Made by a program: the position numbers and the translations under genes
Part shown: piece after piece, positions 34,177 through 42,357 of the stretch
How positions within the stretch are numbered: position 1 is the first letter of the stretch
How the letters are laid out: each line of letters begins with the position of its first letter
Assembly: GCA_023435565.1 (NCBI GenBank)
Contig: JAEYRN010000063.1
Span: forward strand, 1 to 64,000
Origin: Bacillota bacterium
Lineage (GTDB): Bacteria > Bacillota > UBA4882 > UBA8346
DNA: 64,000 nt
Reading direction: 5' to 3'
Notes under the pieces: generated by a model
Seen by the model: the letters and a program-made list of their open reading frames with translations, nothing else
Databases searched by the model: none
What the model was told of the DNA's origin: nothing

Positions 34177-34632
34177 ATGTTAGAAAACATAATTATTCGC
34201 CAAGCCCAATCTTCCGATCTCCAAACTTTAGTGGGATTACTAAATATTTTATTTTCAATCGAATCTGATTTTATTCCGGAACCAAAGAAACAACTACATG
34301 GCCTTATGATGATTCTTGCCGATATGGAGCGTTGTTGTGCGATGGTAGCTGAGGTTAACGGTGAAATCGCTGGAATGTGTACGGCCCAGCTAGTAGTATC
34401 CACTGCAGAAGGAGCTTTATCTGGACTGATTGAGGATATGGTCATTGAACCGAAATATCGTGGCCGGGGCATCGGTCGGAAATTGCTGACTACTTTGGAA
34501 AATTGGTGTTTTAGCAAAGGTGCGACCAGGATTCAGTTGTTGGCGGATTGAGACAACGCTCCGGCGCTTGGGTTTTATGCCAAAATAGGTTGGAAGACCA
34601 CACGGATGATATGCCTACGAAAGTTGAAATAA
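34177..34632 (+). pseudogene. GNAT acetyltransferase interrupted by an in-frame UGA
   Basis: The frame opens with ATG (AAAGGGG upstream) and runs as a GNAT N-acetyltransferase: IIRQAQSSDLQTLVGLLN, the motif A region EDMVIEPKYRGRGIGRKLLT with the acetyl-CoA loop, then RIQLLAD. There a TGA stops it at 34549-34551 (124 residues). Directly after, the same frame reads DNAPALGFYAKIGWKTTRMI to a TAA at 34630, which is the normal last strand and helix of the family. One codon is therefore the whole lesion; family usage predicts Arg or Lys there, and CGA to TGA is a single transition. A young nonsense mutation is likeliest; read-through or a sequencing error are alternatives. Confidence 0.75.
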
Positions 34633-34762
34633 GATTAGAAGGGATTATTTTGTTTTAAAAGAATATTTAGTATATTAATTTGCATAATGCTATGGGAAAA
34701 TTAATATTTAATTTCCAAGCAATTATGTAACATTTATTTAACAAGGAGGAGGAGAAAAAAGT

Positions 34763-36442
34763 ATGAACGCGTTAGTTTTGGCTATTTTGACCTTTGTTGG
34801 GTTTATTGTAGCCTACCACACTTACGGGAGGTTTTTAAGTCGTAAGATCTTTGAAATCTCCACCGGTAAAAAAACACCGGCGGTGGAAAAGAATGACGGT
34901 GTAGACTATGTACCTACTAAGAAAGAGATCCTCTTTGGACACCATTTTACTTCTATTGCCGGAACCGGACCAATAGTAGGTCCAGCCATCGGAGTTATTT
35001 GGGGGTGGGTTCCGGCTGTAATCTGGGTGGTGCTTGGTTCGATCTTTATGGGAGCGGTACACGATTTTGGTTCTTTGATCATTTCCGCCCGCAAGGAAGG
35101 AAAATCCATCGGAGAGATTACCGCCGATATTGTTAGTCCAACAACAAGAACCTTGTTTTTACTGGTGATTTTCTTTACTCTTTTAATCGTAGTCGCCATC
35201 TTTGCCATGATCATCGGTTTGCTCTTTACTATGTACCCGGAGTCGGTTTTCCCGGTATGGATGGAGATCCCGATTGCGGTTGCCTTGGGTTGGCTGGTTT
35301 ATAAGAAAAACGCGAATGTAACCATTCTTTCGATTATCGCTATTGGCTTAATGTATTTTACGATTTGGATAGGTACATTCTTACCAATTACAATTCCCGG
35401 TTTGATTGGAGGTTCGCCTCTTTTAACCTGGGTGATTATTCTTTTGATTTACGGATTTATTGCTTCGGTACTTCCGGTACAGACATTATTGCAGCCTAGG
35501 GACTATATTAATGCTCATGAATTATTAGTGGCGATGCTTTTATTATTCTTAGGATTGATTATTGTTCGTCCGGAGATTGTGGCCCCGGCTTTACAGCTAA
35601 AGCCGGCCGGTGCTCCTCCAATCTTTCCGTTTATTTTTATTACAATTGCCTGTGGCGCTATTTCCGGGTTCCATAGTCTAGTCTCTTCCGGGACTTCTTC
35701 GAAACAAATCGAAACCGAGAAAGATGCCCAATTCGTAGGTTATGGGGGAATGCTTTTAGAGGGTGCCTTGGCGATTTTAGTCATTACCGCCTGTACTGCA
35801 GGATTGGGTTCTGCTCAAGCCTGGACCAAACATTATTCGAACTGGGCTTCGGCTAATGGCTTGGCGGCAAATCTTAAGGCCTTTGTCACAGGTGGATCCA
35901 CTTTCATTACATCACTAGGATTGGATTTAACCCTTGCCAAGACGATATTAGCGGTTTTTGTGGTTAGCTTCGCCGGAACGACTATTGATACGGCCACTCG
36001 GATTCAACGTTATGTTATCGAGGAATTGGCGGGAGACTTTAATATTAAGCCATTAAAAAATAAATATTTCGCTACGGCTGTGGCTGTCATTACCGCTTTT
36101 CTTTTGGCTATGGTTGCTCCGGAAGGGAAGGGGGCTATGATTTTATGGCCGCTTTTCGGAGCTACCAATCAACTTTTGGCGGGATTGGCATTATTGGTTA
36201 TCAGCGTTTACTTGGCGAAATCAGGAAAGCCGATTGTTTATAGCTTTATCCCTATGGTTTTCATGGTAATTATGACCGGATGGGGAATGATTTCGAATAT
36301 GGTTAGTTTCTATAATTCCAGCAACTGGTTACTATTTTCGCTGGATGCCGCCATCATGGTTTTGGAGATTTGGATGATTATCGAAGCCCTTAGAGTCCTT
36401 AGCCAGGGGCTAAAGGGACCCAAGATTGAAGTTGGGGTATAG
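34763..36442 (+). CDS. cstA: Carbon starvation protein CstA family transporter
   Basis: 559 residues, about 15 membrane segments. The opening AYHTYGRFLSRKIFEI and the signatures HHFTSIAGTGPIVGPAIG, GAVHDFGSL and GFHSLVSSGTSSKQI mark the CstA family, peptide or pyruvate uptake proteins. VVSFAGTTIDTATRIQRYVI near residue 400 is also conserved. It carries its own terminator. AAGGAGGAGG upstream of ATG gives strong translation. It is part of the cargo between dacF and spoIIA. Confidence 0.93.
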   Translation: MNALVLAILTFVGFIVAYHTYGRFLSRKIFEISTGKKTPAVEKNDGVDYVPTKKEILFGHHFTSIAGTGPIVGPAIGVIWGWVPAVIWVVLGSIFMGAVHDFGSLIISARKEGKSIGEITADIVSPTTRTLFLLVIFFTLLIVVAIFAMIIGLLFTMYPESVFPVWMEIPIAVALGWLVYKKNANVTILSIIAIGLMYFTIWIGTFLPITIPGLIGGSPLLTWVIILLIYGFIASVLPVQTLLQPRDYINAHELLVAMLLLFLGLIIVRPEIVAPALQLKPAGAPPIFPFIFITIACGAISGFHSLVSSGTSSKQIETEKDAQFVGYGGMLLEGALAILVITACTAGLGSAQAWTKHYSNWASANGLAANLKAFVTGGSTFITSLGLDLTLAKTILAVFVVSFAGTTIDTATRIQRYVIEELAGDFNIKPLKNKYFATAVAVITAFLLAMVAPEGKGAMILWPLFGATNQLLAGLALLVISVYLAKSGKPIVYSFIPMVFMVIMTGWGMISNMVSFYNSSNWLLFSLDAAIMVLEIWMIIEALRVLSQGLKGPKIEVGV

Positions 36443-36452
36443 AGTTTTAAAA

Positions 36453-36490
36453 ATGGGGCGACTCAAATGAAATTTTGAATCGCCCTTTAT
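36453..36490. terminator. Bidirectional terminator between convergent genes
   Basis: GGGCGA-C-TCAAA (36456-36467) pairs with TTTGAATCGCCC (36474-36485), one mismatch, with T-rich sequence on the right and A-rich on the left. It can serve cstA and the convergent ferritin-like gene. Confidence 0.8.
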
Positions 36491-36492
36491 AT

Positions 36493-36804
36493 TTATTGCA
36501 TCTGCTGAAAATCATTACTCTGTGCGGTTTGGATCTCTTGGATTCCGCCGTTGATAGCTTGAATTTCCTGGGGATAAAGAATGCCTAATAATTGTTGGAG
36601 TTCCCCAACATGGTGTTTTTCCTCTTCGGAAATATGGTATAAAACTTTCTTGACCCTTTCGTCAGTAGCGGCCATCGCGTGGGCCTCATAACCGATAATC
36701 GCCTCCCATTCGCCGGCGATGTCGGCCCGAATTGCTTGGGCCAATTCTTCGTTGGATAATTGTTTGGGTACGTTAGCGATGAATGGATTACCTATTTGCG
36801 CCAT
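36493..36804 (-). CDS. Encapsulated-ferritin-like (EncFtn-type) protein
   Basis: 103 residues from the ATG at 36804, chosen because AAAGGAG lies seven bases before it. LAQAIRADIAGEWEAIIGYEAHAM and ISEEEKHHVGELQQLL give E32, E34, Y39, E62 and H65 at the positions known as iron ligands and lining residues in encapsulated ferritins (EncFtn). Those proteins are two-helix units that form the iron site only as dimers. The usual short encapsulin-targeting peptide is not evident: the C-terminus is Gln/Ile-rich (EIQTAQSNDFQQMQ). No encapsulin gene is in the window. Other ferritin-like or rubrerythrin-type roles remain possible. Confidence 0.78.
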   Translation of the reverse strand: MAQIGNPFIANVPKQLSNEELAQAIRADIAGEWEAIIGYEAHAMAATDERVKKVLYHISEEEKHHVGELQQLLGILYPQEIQAINGGIQEIQTAQSNDFQQMQ

Positions 36805-36883
36805 GATCATACTCCTTTTTAATCTTAGTTATTGAAAGATAGACCAATAATAATTTAACCGTGAGAAAAATGTTTATACGTTT

Positions 36884-36915
36884 TGAAAAAAAGAACCGTG
36901 GCGCAGCTACGGTTT
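36884..36915 (-). terminator. Intrinsic terminator of the OmpA-domain gene
   Basis: AACCGT (36894-36899) and ACGGTT (36909-36914) around a GC-rich loop; on the minus strand it is followed by CTTTTTTTC. Confidence 0.75.
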
Positions 36916-36926
36916 GAATATTCTCA

Positions 36927-37409
36927 TTATCTTCTCACCAATTCAACTCGGCGGTTTTTAGCCCGCCCTTCAATGGTTTCATTAGAATCAACCGGAGCAA
37001 GGGGACCAACCCCATAGGCTTTTAGGCGGTAAGTGGGTATTCCATAACGGTGAATTAAAATTGATACTACAGCATTGGCCCGTTGTTGAGATAGCTTCAT
37101 GTTATAATCAAAATTGCCAATCATATCGGTATGGCCGACGACATAAAGCTTTAAATGAGAATCTTCTTCTTTTAAGATCCAAGCTATATCATCAAGGACC
37201 GGATCGGATTCCGGTTTGACAACCGCTTGATCAAAGTCAAAATAAATTCCATAAACCGCTGTCTTTCCAGTTTCCTTTATATCTTTAATCATTTGATCAC
37301 GGTTACTGCTTCCAGTTTGTGAATCGGACTGGGGTTTTGCAAGGGTATTGGTAGAACAAAGCAGCATTATAACTAAACTGTAACAAAGTAAATGTCTATA
37401 ACTGAACAT
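36927..37409 (-). CDS. OmpA C-terminal-domain protein
   Basis: 160 residues: signal peptide (1-24), a short linker and an OmpA-type peptidoglycan-binding domain (about 50-160). The latter is seen in YFDFDQAVVKPES, VVGHTDMIGNFDYNMKLSQQ and the end GRAKNRRVELVRR, with the D and R that hold diaminopimelate. No lipobox is evident (MLLCSTNTLAKP has a Cys three residues after the core but not in L-x-G/A-C form). Such proteins anchor outer membranes to the wall in diderms but also occur in some monoderms. Neighbour of a putative lipoprotein on the same strand. Confidence 0.87.
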   Translation of the reverse strand: MFSYRHLLCYSLVIMLLCSTNTLAKPQSDSQTGSSNRDQMIKDIKETGKTAVYGIYFDFDQAVVKPESDPVLDDIAWILKEEDSHLKLYVVGHTDMIGNFDYNMKLSQQRANAVVSILIHRYGIPTYRLKAYGVGPLAPVDSNETIEGRAKNRRVELVRR

Positions 37410-37497
37410 CCGTTTTACCTCCTTTGTTAAAGCATTATTACAATCATTTTTCAGGCGTCTCGAATGTCTCTATAACATAATGAGCTTTTCATTTGAT

Positions 37498-38505
37498 TTA
37501 CTTACGTTTACGGAATGATGAACCCGTTGATGATTTTTTAAGGTTCATTTTTTTAGAATAACTCATGTTTCGCATGATCAAACTAGAACCGGCGGTTACA
37601 TTGGCTGAAAAACTGAACTTGTCAAATTGAATCGTAACCAAGTCTTCTCCGGTCCAGGTTCCGGCATAAAGAGCAGCCCAATGGTCGGCATAAATTTCAC
37701 TATTAGGAATCTTTATATCCGTCGTGATTAGGTCGGCGCTATCATTGATCTTTAGAAGAGTAATTCTATTACCGGAGACGGCAAGGGTAATTTTATTCCA
37801 ACCATTTGTATTAATAGCAGAACAGTTCTTTAAGCCGGTAACTGAGACAAAATTAGGTTTTTGTCCCGATAATTTATATCGCCGCGTAATTTCATAAGTT
37901 TTTGCGTCAGGATCGATAATTAATACATGATGATATTGATCCCAAGAAGTTAAATTGAAAGCGAAACCGTATTCACCTTCCCTGGAAGTTGAACGTACAG
38001 ATGTTTCCAAGGTATACTCGGTGGATAGACCTAAGGGTGCCAAAACTAATGCTGAGTAAAGCTCTTCTGAGAAGTTAAACTGGTAATAACCCTTTGTTAT
38101 CCCGCTATTAACTTCGAGTTCGTTTATTTCGTCCCAATCGTTGTCGTTATAATCAAACTCTTCGTTAAAGCCCGTTAAATGGAAAATCGGGTTCCGGTTA
38201 TTCTCATCAATATCTAGGGTATTAGTATCAAAAGTCCAACCGGTTCGGTGTTCGACTGTCAACGTATCAGGAGCGGTCAAACCGGACTTTTTAAATTCTC
38301 CGTTTTGATCGGTTTTCACTGTTCCTCCATTGCCGAAAGTTATTAGAACCCCTTCAATCCCACTAACCCCATCGGCTGAAGTCACGGCACCTGTAATCGA
38401 ATATGTATCGTCTTCGTTACTGCCGCCACCACCGCCACACCCAGTGATTGTTATAATTAGCATTAGTGAAATGAGTAAAACCAAACTCTTTTTTGAAATA
38501 AACAA
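37498..38505 (-). CDS. Putative lipoprotein with carboxypeptidase-regulatory-like and lectin-like domains
   Basis: 335 residues. The signal peptide ends with lipobox ITGC at residues about 20-23, followed by five Gly. Residues about 36-100 (YSITGAVTSADGVSGIEGVL..TDQNGEFKKSGL) form a CarboxypepD_reg-like beta-sandwich; about 115-305 looks like a LamG/concanavalin-type sandwich (SWDQYHHVLIIDPD, ALYAGTWTGEDLVTIQFDKF). A basic tail ends in RKRK. TTG at 38505 follows GAGGAGGAAT. Extracytoplasmic carbohydrate or wall binding is inferred; the family is not recognised. Confidence 0.65.
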   Translation of the reverse strand: MFISKKSLVLLISLMLIITITGCGGGGGSNEDDTYSITGAVTSADGVSGIEGVLITFGNGGTVKTDQNGEFKKSGLTAPDTLTVEHRTGWTFDTNTLDIDENNRNPIFHLTGFNEEFDYNDNDWDEINELEVNSGITKGYYQFNFSEELYSALVLAPLGLSTEYTLETSVRSTSREGEYGFAFNLTSWDQYHHVLIIDPDAKTYEITRRYKLSGQKPNFVSVTGLKNCSAINTNGWNKITLAVSGNRITLLKINDSADLITTDIKIPNSEIYADHWAALYAGTWTGEDLVTIQFDKFSFSANVTAGSSLIMRNMSYSKKMNLKKSSTGSSFRKRK

Positions 38506-38821
38506 ATCATATTCCTCCTCAAATTATATATTTGTTAAGGTAGAACTTGTCTATATATGAATACGTCTGAAAATTTAAAATATTCATGGCGATAAAATTA
38601 AGTGAAAGAAACGAAATATGAAACTTACTGTCTTCTTTTGCCATTCTTCATGTCTCCGAGTCTCTGTGCCCTATTTTGTTTCTGCATAATTGAAGGTGCT
38701 CTTACCGGCTAAAACCTCTATAATTAGCGATTTTTCGGCTTTTTTTGTCATTTTTAGATGCAGGAACTATTTAGAGCATTAGCGAATCTCTTCCAAGAAA
38801 TTACGTAAAGGAGGATTCACT
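38506..38821. other. Divergent region before spoIIA
   Basis: About 316 bases between the leftward lipoprotein and rightward spoIIA. It holds the SigH-like promoter at 38760-38789 and the spoIIAA ribosome site AAAGGAGG. A T-rich stretch lies near 38735-38755. No gene seen. Confidence 0.5.
38760..38789 (+). promoter_or_regulatory. SigH-type promoter of the spoIIA operon
   Basis: GCAGGAACT (38760-38768), twelve bases, AGCGAATCT (38781-38789). This fits the SigH consensus RnAGGAwWW - N11-12 - RnnGAATww at all but two weak positions. It lies 33 bases before the spoIIAA start. SigH drives spoIIA in Bacillus, so position and pattern agree. Confidence 0.8.
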
Positions 38822-39157
38822 TTGTTAATTGAGACCGAACGGATTGGCCCCAATCTTATTGTCCAAGTCGACGGAGAGCTAGACCTGGTTACATCACCAC
38901 TCTTTCGAGAGAAGGTAGAGAACAAATTAAACCAGTACGATATGATTAAACACCTGATTTTGGATTTAAAAAAAGTGAACTTTATTGACAGTTCCGGTTT
39001 AGGGGCAATCTTAGGGAGATTTAAACGCCTTAGCCAGCAAGGAGGCAGGCTTTCGGCGGTTAATGTTTCGCCACAGGTCAGGCGGATCTTTGAATTATCC
39101 GGTTTGCTTAAAATAATGGAAATATACAATGATCGCCAACAGGCGCTTAATTCATAA
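38822..39157 (+). CDS. spoIIAA: Anti-sigma F factor antagonist SpoIIAA
   Basis: 111 residues, STAS fold. The phosphorylation site is S57 in FIDSSGLGAILGRFK, matching S58 of the Bacillus protein. Unphosphorylated it releases SigF from SpoIIAB in the forespore. TTG start with AAAGGAGG five bases upstream. First gene of the spoIIA operon. Confidence 0.95.
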   Translation: MLIETERIGPNLIVQVDGELDLVTSPLFREKVENKLNQYDMIKHLILDLKKVNFIDSSGLGAILGRFKRLSQQGGRLSAVNVSPQVRRIFELSGLLKIMEIYNDRQQALNS

Positions 39158-39170
39158 CGGGGGTAAAAGG

Positions 39171-39620
39171 ATGGTAGACAATTATATTAAATATGAATTT
39201 CCCAGTCTACCCCAGAACGTAGGGCTGGCACGAACTATGACTGCTGCGTTTGCCGCCCAATTGGAATTCAATCTGGCGGAGGTTGAGGAAATAAGGGTGG
39301 CTGTCTCGGAAGCGGTGTCTAATTGTGTTATTCACGGTTACTCTGGTAAAACAGGGGTTATTCAGTTGGAGCTAGCGGTAATTAAGGATGCATTAGTGAT
39401 AACCGTTACAGATTTTGGTAAAGGGATTACCGATATTGCCCAGGCAAAACAAGCCACATTTTCAACTGATCCGGAACGGATGGGGTTGGGGCTCGTCTTT
39501 ATGGAGTCTTTCATGGATAGAATGGAGATTACCTCAAAGCCTGGTGAGGGTACGACCGTAATCATGAAAAAGCATCCGGAACGGGGGTTCGCCAATGTTG
39601 GGATCTCCCGGAATTGTTAA
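39171..39620 (+). CDS. spoIIAB: Anti-sigma F factor/serine kinase SpoIIAB
   Basis: 149 residues, GHKL-type kinase. N box EIRVAVSEAVSNCVIHGYSG, G1 box VTDFGKGI, and MGLGLVFMESFMD with the ATP lid. It binds and holds SigF, and phosphorylates SpoIIAA. I use ATG 39171 because it gives the normal N-terminus (MVDNYIKYEFPSLPQNV) and follows GGGGG; the longer frame from 39129 begins inside spoIIAA. It overlaps sigF by 26 bases. Confidence 0.94.
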   Translation: MVDNYIKYEFPSLPQNVGLARTMTAAFAAQLEFNLAEVEEIRVAVSEAVSNCVIHGYSGKTGVIQLELAVIKDALVITVTDFGKGITDIAQAKQATFSTDPERMGLGLVFMESFMDRMEITSKPGEGTTVIMKKHPERGFANVGISRNC

Positions 39621-40371
39621 AAGCGAGTTTAGTATCTCAGAACGTAACCTATTAACTGATAAAGAGTTCCAACGGCTGATCGCCGAATATCATTCCGGTA
39701 ACCGGGATGCAAAAAATTTGATTATCCAGCATAACCTAAGATTGGTTATGAGTATTGCTCAGCGTTTCACTTGCCGTGGCGAATTGGACGACCTGTTTCA
39801 GATCGGCTGTATCGGTTTGATGAAAGCGGTCGATAAATTTGATCCCTCTTATGGGGTGAAATTCTCTACTTATGCAGTTCCGGTTATTATTGGGGAGATT
39901 AAACAACACCTTCGGGACGAAGGCCCGATTAAAGTCAGCCGTAGCATTAAAGAAGTGGCTATTAGGGTCGAACAGGCACGAACCGAACTTGCCCACCAAC
40001 TTGGAAAGGACCCGACTCTTTCCGAACTTGAAGAAGTAACCGGTATCTCCAGAGAAGAAATTGCTGTCGCTATGGAAGCCACTAGGCCCCTTAATTCGCT
40101 ACAGGAAATTGTTAAGGAAGATGAAGGCGATAATCTGGTCAGGGAACAATTAATCGGGGAAGATGATGGTCATATAAAATGGTTGGAAAATTTTTCTCTC
40201 CGTGAAGGCATAGCTAGGCTGCCGGAACGATTAAAATACTTAATTGAGCTTAGATTTTTTCAAGAACAGACCCAGTCGGAAGTGGCGCAGGTTTTCAGAG
40301 TGTCACAAGTCCAAATCTGTCGTTTGGAAAAAGAAGCAATACAATTATTGAGGAAGTATTTGGAGGATTGA
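39595..40371 (+). CDS. sigF: RNA polymerase sigma-F factor
   Basis: 258 residues, full length for SigF. Region 2 NLRLVMSIAQRFTCRGELDD and DLFQIGCIGLMKAVDKFDPS; region 3 VSRSIKEVAIRVEQARTELA; region 4 PERLKYLIELRFFQEQTQSE plus the helix-turn-helix SEVAQVFRVSQVQICRLEKE. First forespore-specific sigma factor. ATG at 39595 inside the end of spoIIAB, so translation is coupled. Confidence 0.95.
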   Translation: MLGSPGIVKSEFSISERNLLTDKEFQRLIAEYHSGNRDAKNLIIQHNLRLVMSIAQRFTCRGELDDLFQIGCIGLMKAVDKFDPSYGVKFSTYAVPVIIGEIKQHLRDEGPIKVSRSIKEVAIRVEQARTELAHQLGKDPTLSELEEVTGISREEIAVAMEATRPLNSLQEIVKEDEGDNLVREQLIGEDDGHIKWLENFSLREGIARLPERLKYLIELRFFQEQTQSEVAQVFRVSQVQICRLEKEAIQLLRKYLED

Positions 40372-40463
40372 TGTATTAGTATTTGATTTTAGTCTTATAG
40401 TCAGTAAGTAAAAGTAATGAATAAAAATAACACTTTGAATAATAATATCCTTGGTGATCAATA

Positions 40464-40625
40464 ATGCGAAAACCTGGGATATTGTTGTTTTTAATCATTC
40501 TTCTCTTAGCTCTGGCTGGATACTTTGTTTACCTTGTAGTTACCGGGCCTAAACTGTCGACTAAAGCTAAATTGGTTGGTTTGCCGGTAAAAATAATTGA
40601 AAGGAGGGGGATTATTGGCAGTTGA
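40464..40625 (+). CDS. Small single-pass membrane protein
   Basis: A 53-residue frame from ATG 40464 (weak GGTGAT upstream): MRKPGILLFLIILLLALAGY, then a membrane segment to about residue 26 and a basic tail. Its last codons overlap the dodecin start by eleven bases and its tail encodes the dodecin ribosome site (AAGGAGGGGG), which argues it is a real, coupled gene. It lies in line with the spoIIA operon, 92 bases after sigF, with no terminator between. Function unknown. Confidence 0.6.
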   Translation: MRKPGILLFLIILLLALAGYFVYLVVTGPKLSTKAKLVGLPVKIIERRGIIGS

Positions 40626-40821
40626 AAAAGTAGTTGAACTAGTAGGTGAATCTCCGGACGGATGGAAAGACGCTATTGAACAAGCCGTGGAAAAGGCGTC
40701 GGAGACCATTCATAATATTAATGGGGTCCAGGTGAAGAACCTAAGTGCAGTCGTCCGTGATGGGAAAGTAACCGGCTACAAGGCTGACCTACACTTAGCA
40801 TTTAAGGTAGACGGTACATGA
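40615..40821 (+). CDS. Dodecin family flavin-binding protein
   Basis: 68 residues. VEKVVELVGESPDGWKDAIE, ASETIHNINGVQVKNLSAVV and KVTGYKADLHLAFKV are the dodecin pattern; the Trp that stacks on flavin is in GWKDAI. Dodecins form dodecamers storing or buffering FMN, FAD or CoA-like ligands. TTG at 40615 is chosen, with AAGGAGGGGG five bases before it. Ends in a strong terminator. Whether it is co-expressed with sigF is suggested by position only. Confidence 0.88.
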   Translation: MAVEKVVELVGESPDGWKDAIEQAVEKASETIHNINGVQVKNLSAVVRDGKVTGYKADLHLAFKVDGT

Positions 40822-40828
40822 CTAACAA

Positions 40829-40857
40829 AAGGGCTGTTCCAAAATGGAACAGCCCTT
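40829..40857 (+). terminator. Intrinsic terminator after dodecin
   Basis: AAGGGCTGTTCC - AAAAT - GGAACAGCCCTT, a perfect 12-pair stem, followed by AAAATTATTTCTCC. Ends the spoIIA-dodecin unit. Confidence 0.85.
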
Positions 40858-40859
40858 AA

Positions 40860-41168
40860 AATTATTTCTCCTTTTATCCATTCGCAGTCACCTATGCGTC
40901 CTATCCGGCTTTTTAGGGATCTGATGGAAGATACATATTTATTTTAACTTAAAAAAATTTTTTTTAAATTTTTGCCACTCAAAATTTGTTCTAGCAGCTG
41001 AAATCTTCCAAACCCAGTGGTGGGTTGAAAAAAGTTATGATTTTTTGGTTTTAAAAGCAGGAGATAGGGGAAAAATCTAGAATAAAAGGGAATAGTAGAT
41101 TTTACCAAGGTTAATCTGCAGATTTAAGAAAAAAAATTCCACTTTTTTCGGAAGGAGGTGAATTGTAA
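40860..41168. other. Upstream region of the HU gene
   Basis: About 310 AT-rich bases. AACCCA-GTGG-TGGGTT near 41013 forms a small hairpin. The HU ribosome site GGAAGGAGGTG ends the stretch. Promoter elements not identified with confidence; no gene seen. Confidence 0.35.
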
Positions 41169-41447
41169 ATGACCAAAACCGAACTCATCGATAAAGTTGC
41201 CGAGAAGAGTGGTTTAACCAAAAAAGATTCCGGCAAAGCCATTGATGCAGTCATCAACTCCATGACCCAAGCTTTGTCTAAAGGTGAAAAGGTCCAATTA
41301 GTAGGCTTCGGTAGTTTTGAAGTTCGTAAAAGAGAGGCCCGCAAAGGACGCAATCCTCAAACCGGCGCAGAGATTAAAATTGCCGCCCGGAAAGTACCGG
41401 TCTTCAAAGCTGGAAAAGCTCTGAAAGACGCCGTTGCTAAGAAGTAA
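41169..41447 (+). CDS. hup: HU-family DNA-binding protein
   Basis: 92 residues. [20 protein letters not shown] opens the chain; [20 protein letters not shown] and [10 protein letters not shown] are the beta-arm and its Pro tip that intercalates into DNA. Chromosome-compacting dimer. ATG behind a near-perfect GGAAGGAGGTG site. Monocistronic, with its own terminator. Confidence 0.95.
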   Translation: MTKTELIDKVAEKSGLTKKDSGKAIDAVINSMTQALSKGEKVQLVGFGSFEVRKREARKGRNPQTGAEIKIAARKVPVFKAGKALKDAVAKK

Positions 41448-41463
41448 TTAAAAAAGTATATGA

Positions 41464-41497
41464 GAATGGGTCCTGATAATGGACTCATTCTTTTTTT
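41464..41497 (+). terminator. Intrinsic terminator of HU
   Basis: GAATGGGTCC (41464-41473) pairs with GGACTCATTC (41481-41490) through one G-T pair, followed by T7. Confidence 0.88.
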
Positions 41498-41574
41498 AAT
41501 TTATGCTGTACTGCAGTTACGGTTCTTACCCTGTTTAACCCGGAATAGATTTAACATGGGAGGGTGTGAACCGG

Positions 41575-42327
41575 ATGAAGGTATTATATATTAAGAGAAC
41601 CATTCTTTTGGCGGCGTGCCTTTTTTTGACTTTTGGTTTGGGCTATTGGGCCGGTAGAATATCGGTAATCGATTTACCGGCGGTCGGACTATTAGCTCGT
41701 GAAATGCCTATTTTTTATGTGAAAAAAAACAAGCCCGAAGTTTGTTTAACCTTTGATATTAGTTGGGGTGAAAAGACTTTACCCTTGGTTTTATCAGTCC
41801 TGGAGCAAAATCAAGTCCCGGCTACCTTTTTTCTCTCCGGACCTTGGGCGGTTCGGCATACCGAATTCGTAAAAATGATTGATGAGCAAGGCCATGAAAT
41901 AGCCAGTCATGGAGACCGTCATCTTAACCTAAGTCAATACCCAAAAGAAACTGTAAGAGAGAATATTTATAAAGCACACCAAGATTTATTGTTAGTTGTT
42001 GAACGGGTTGCCCCATTCTTTAGACCTCCAAACGGGGACTATGACGATCTGGTAATAGATACTGCCAGAGAATTAGGTTTTGAAACCATCATTTGGTCAG
42101 TTGACTCTCTTGATTGGAAAAACCCAGGTCCAAATTATATGGTTGACCGGGTTTTAAAACGTTCATTTCCGGGCGCTATCATTCTTTGTCATGCCAGTGA
42201 TTCAAGTCACGAAATTCACTTGGCGCTCCCTGGGATTATCGTCGGTTTACGAAAAAAAGGATATCGTTTGGTCACTCTTTCCCAATTAGTAGAGGGGGGT
42301 TCTGCGGCAAGGAACGACCCACGATAG
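41575..42327 (+). CDS. Polysaccharide deacetylase (PdaB-like, sporulation-type)
   Basis: 250 residues: a membrane anchor/signal (about 7-24) and a NodB domain (about 48-240). Metal site: TFDISW (about 59), SHGDRHLN with the two histidines (about 108), then RPPNGDYDD. TFDISWGEK and FFLSGPWAVRH strongly resemble PdaB, needed for late spore stages, though its exact substrate is unsettled. I prefer ATG 41575 over GTG 41566, which sits too close to the GGAGGG site. Confidence 0.88.
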   Translation: MKVLYIKRTILLAACLFLTFGLGYWAGRISVIDLPAVGLLAREMPIFYVKKNKPEVCLTFDISWGEKTLPLVLSVLEQNQVPATFFLSGPWAVRHTEFVKMIDEQGHEIASHGDRHLNLSQYPKETVRENIYKAHQDLLLVVERVAPFFRPPNGDYDDLVIDTARELGFETIIWSVDSLDWKNPGPNYMVDRVLKRSFPGAIILCHASDSSHEIHLALPGIIVGLRKKGYRLVTLSQLVEGGSAARNDPR

Positions 42328-42357
42328 ATTCAATATATTCTGATAAAGTTTTTTTTA

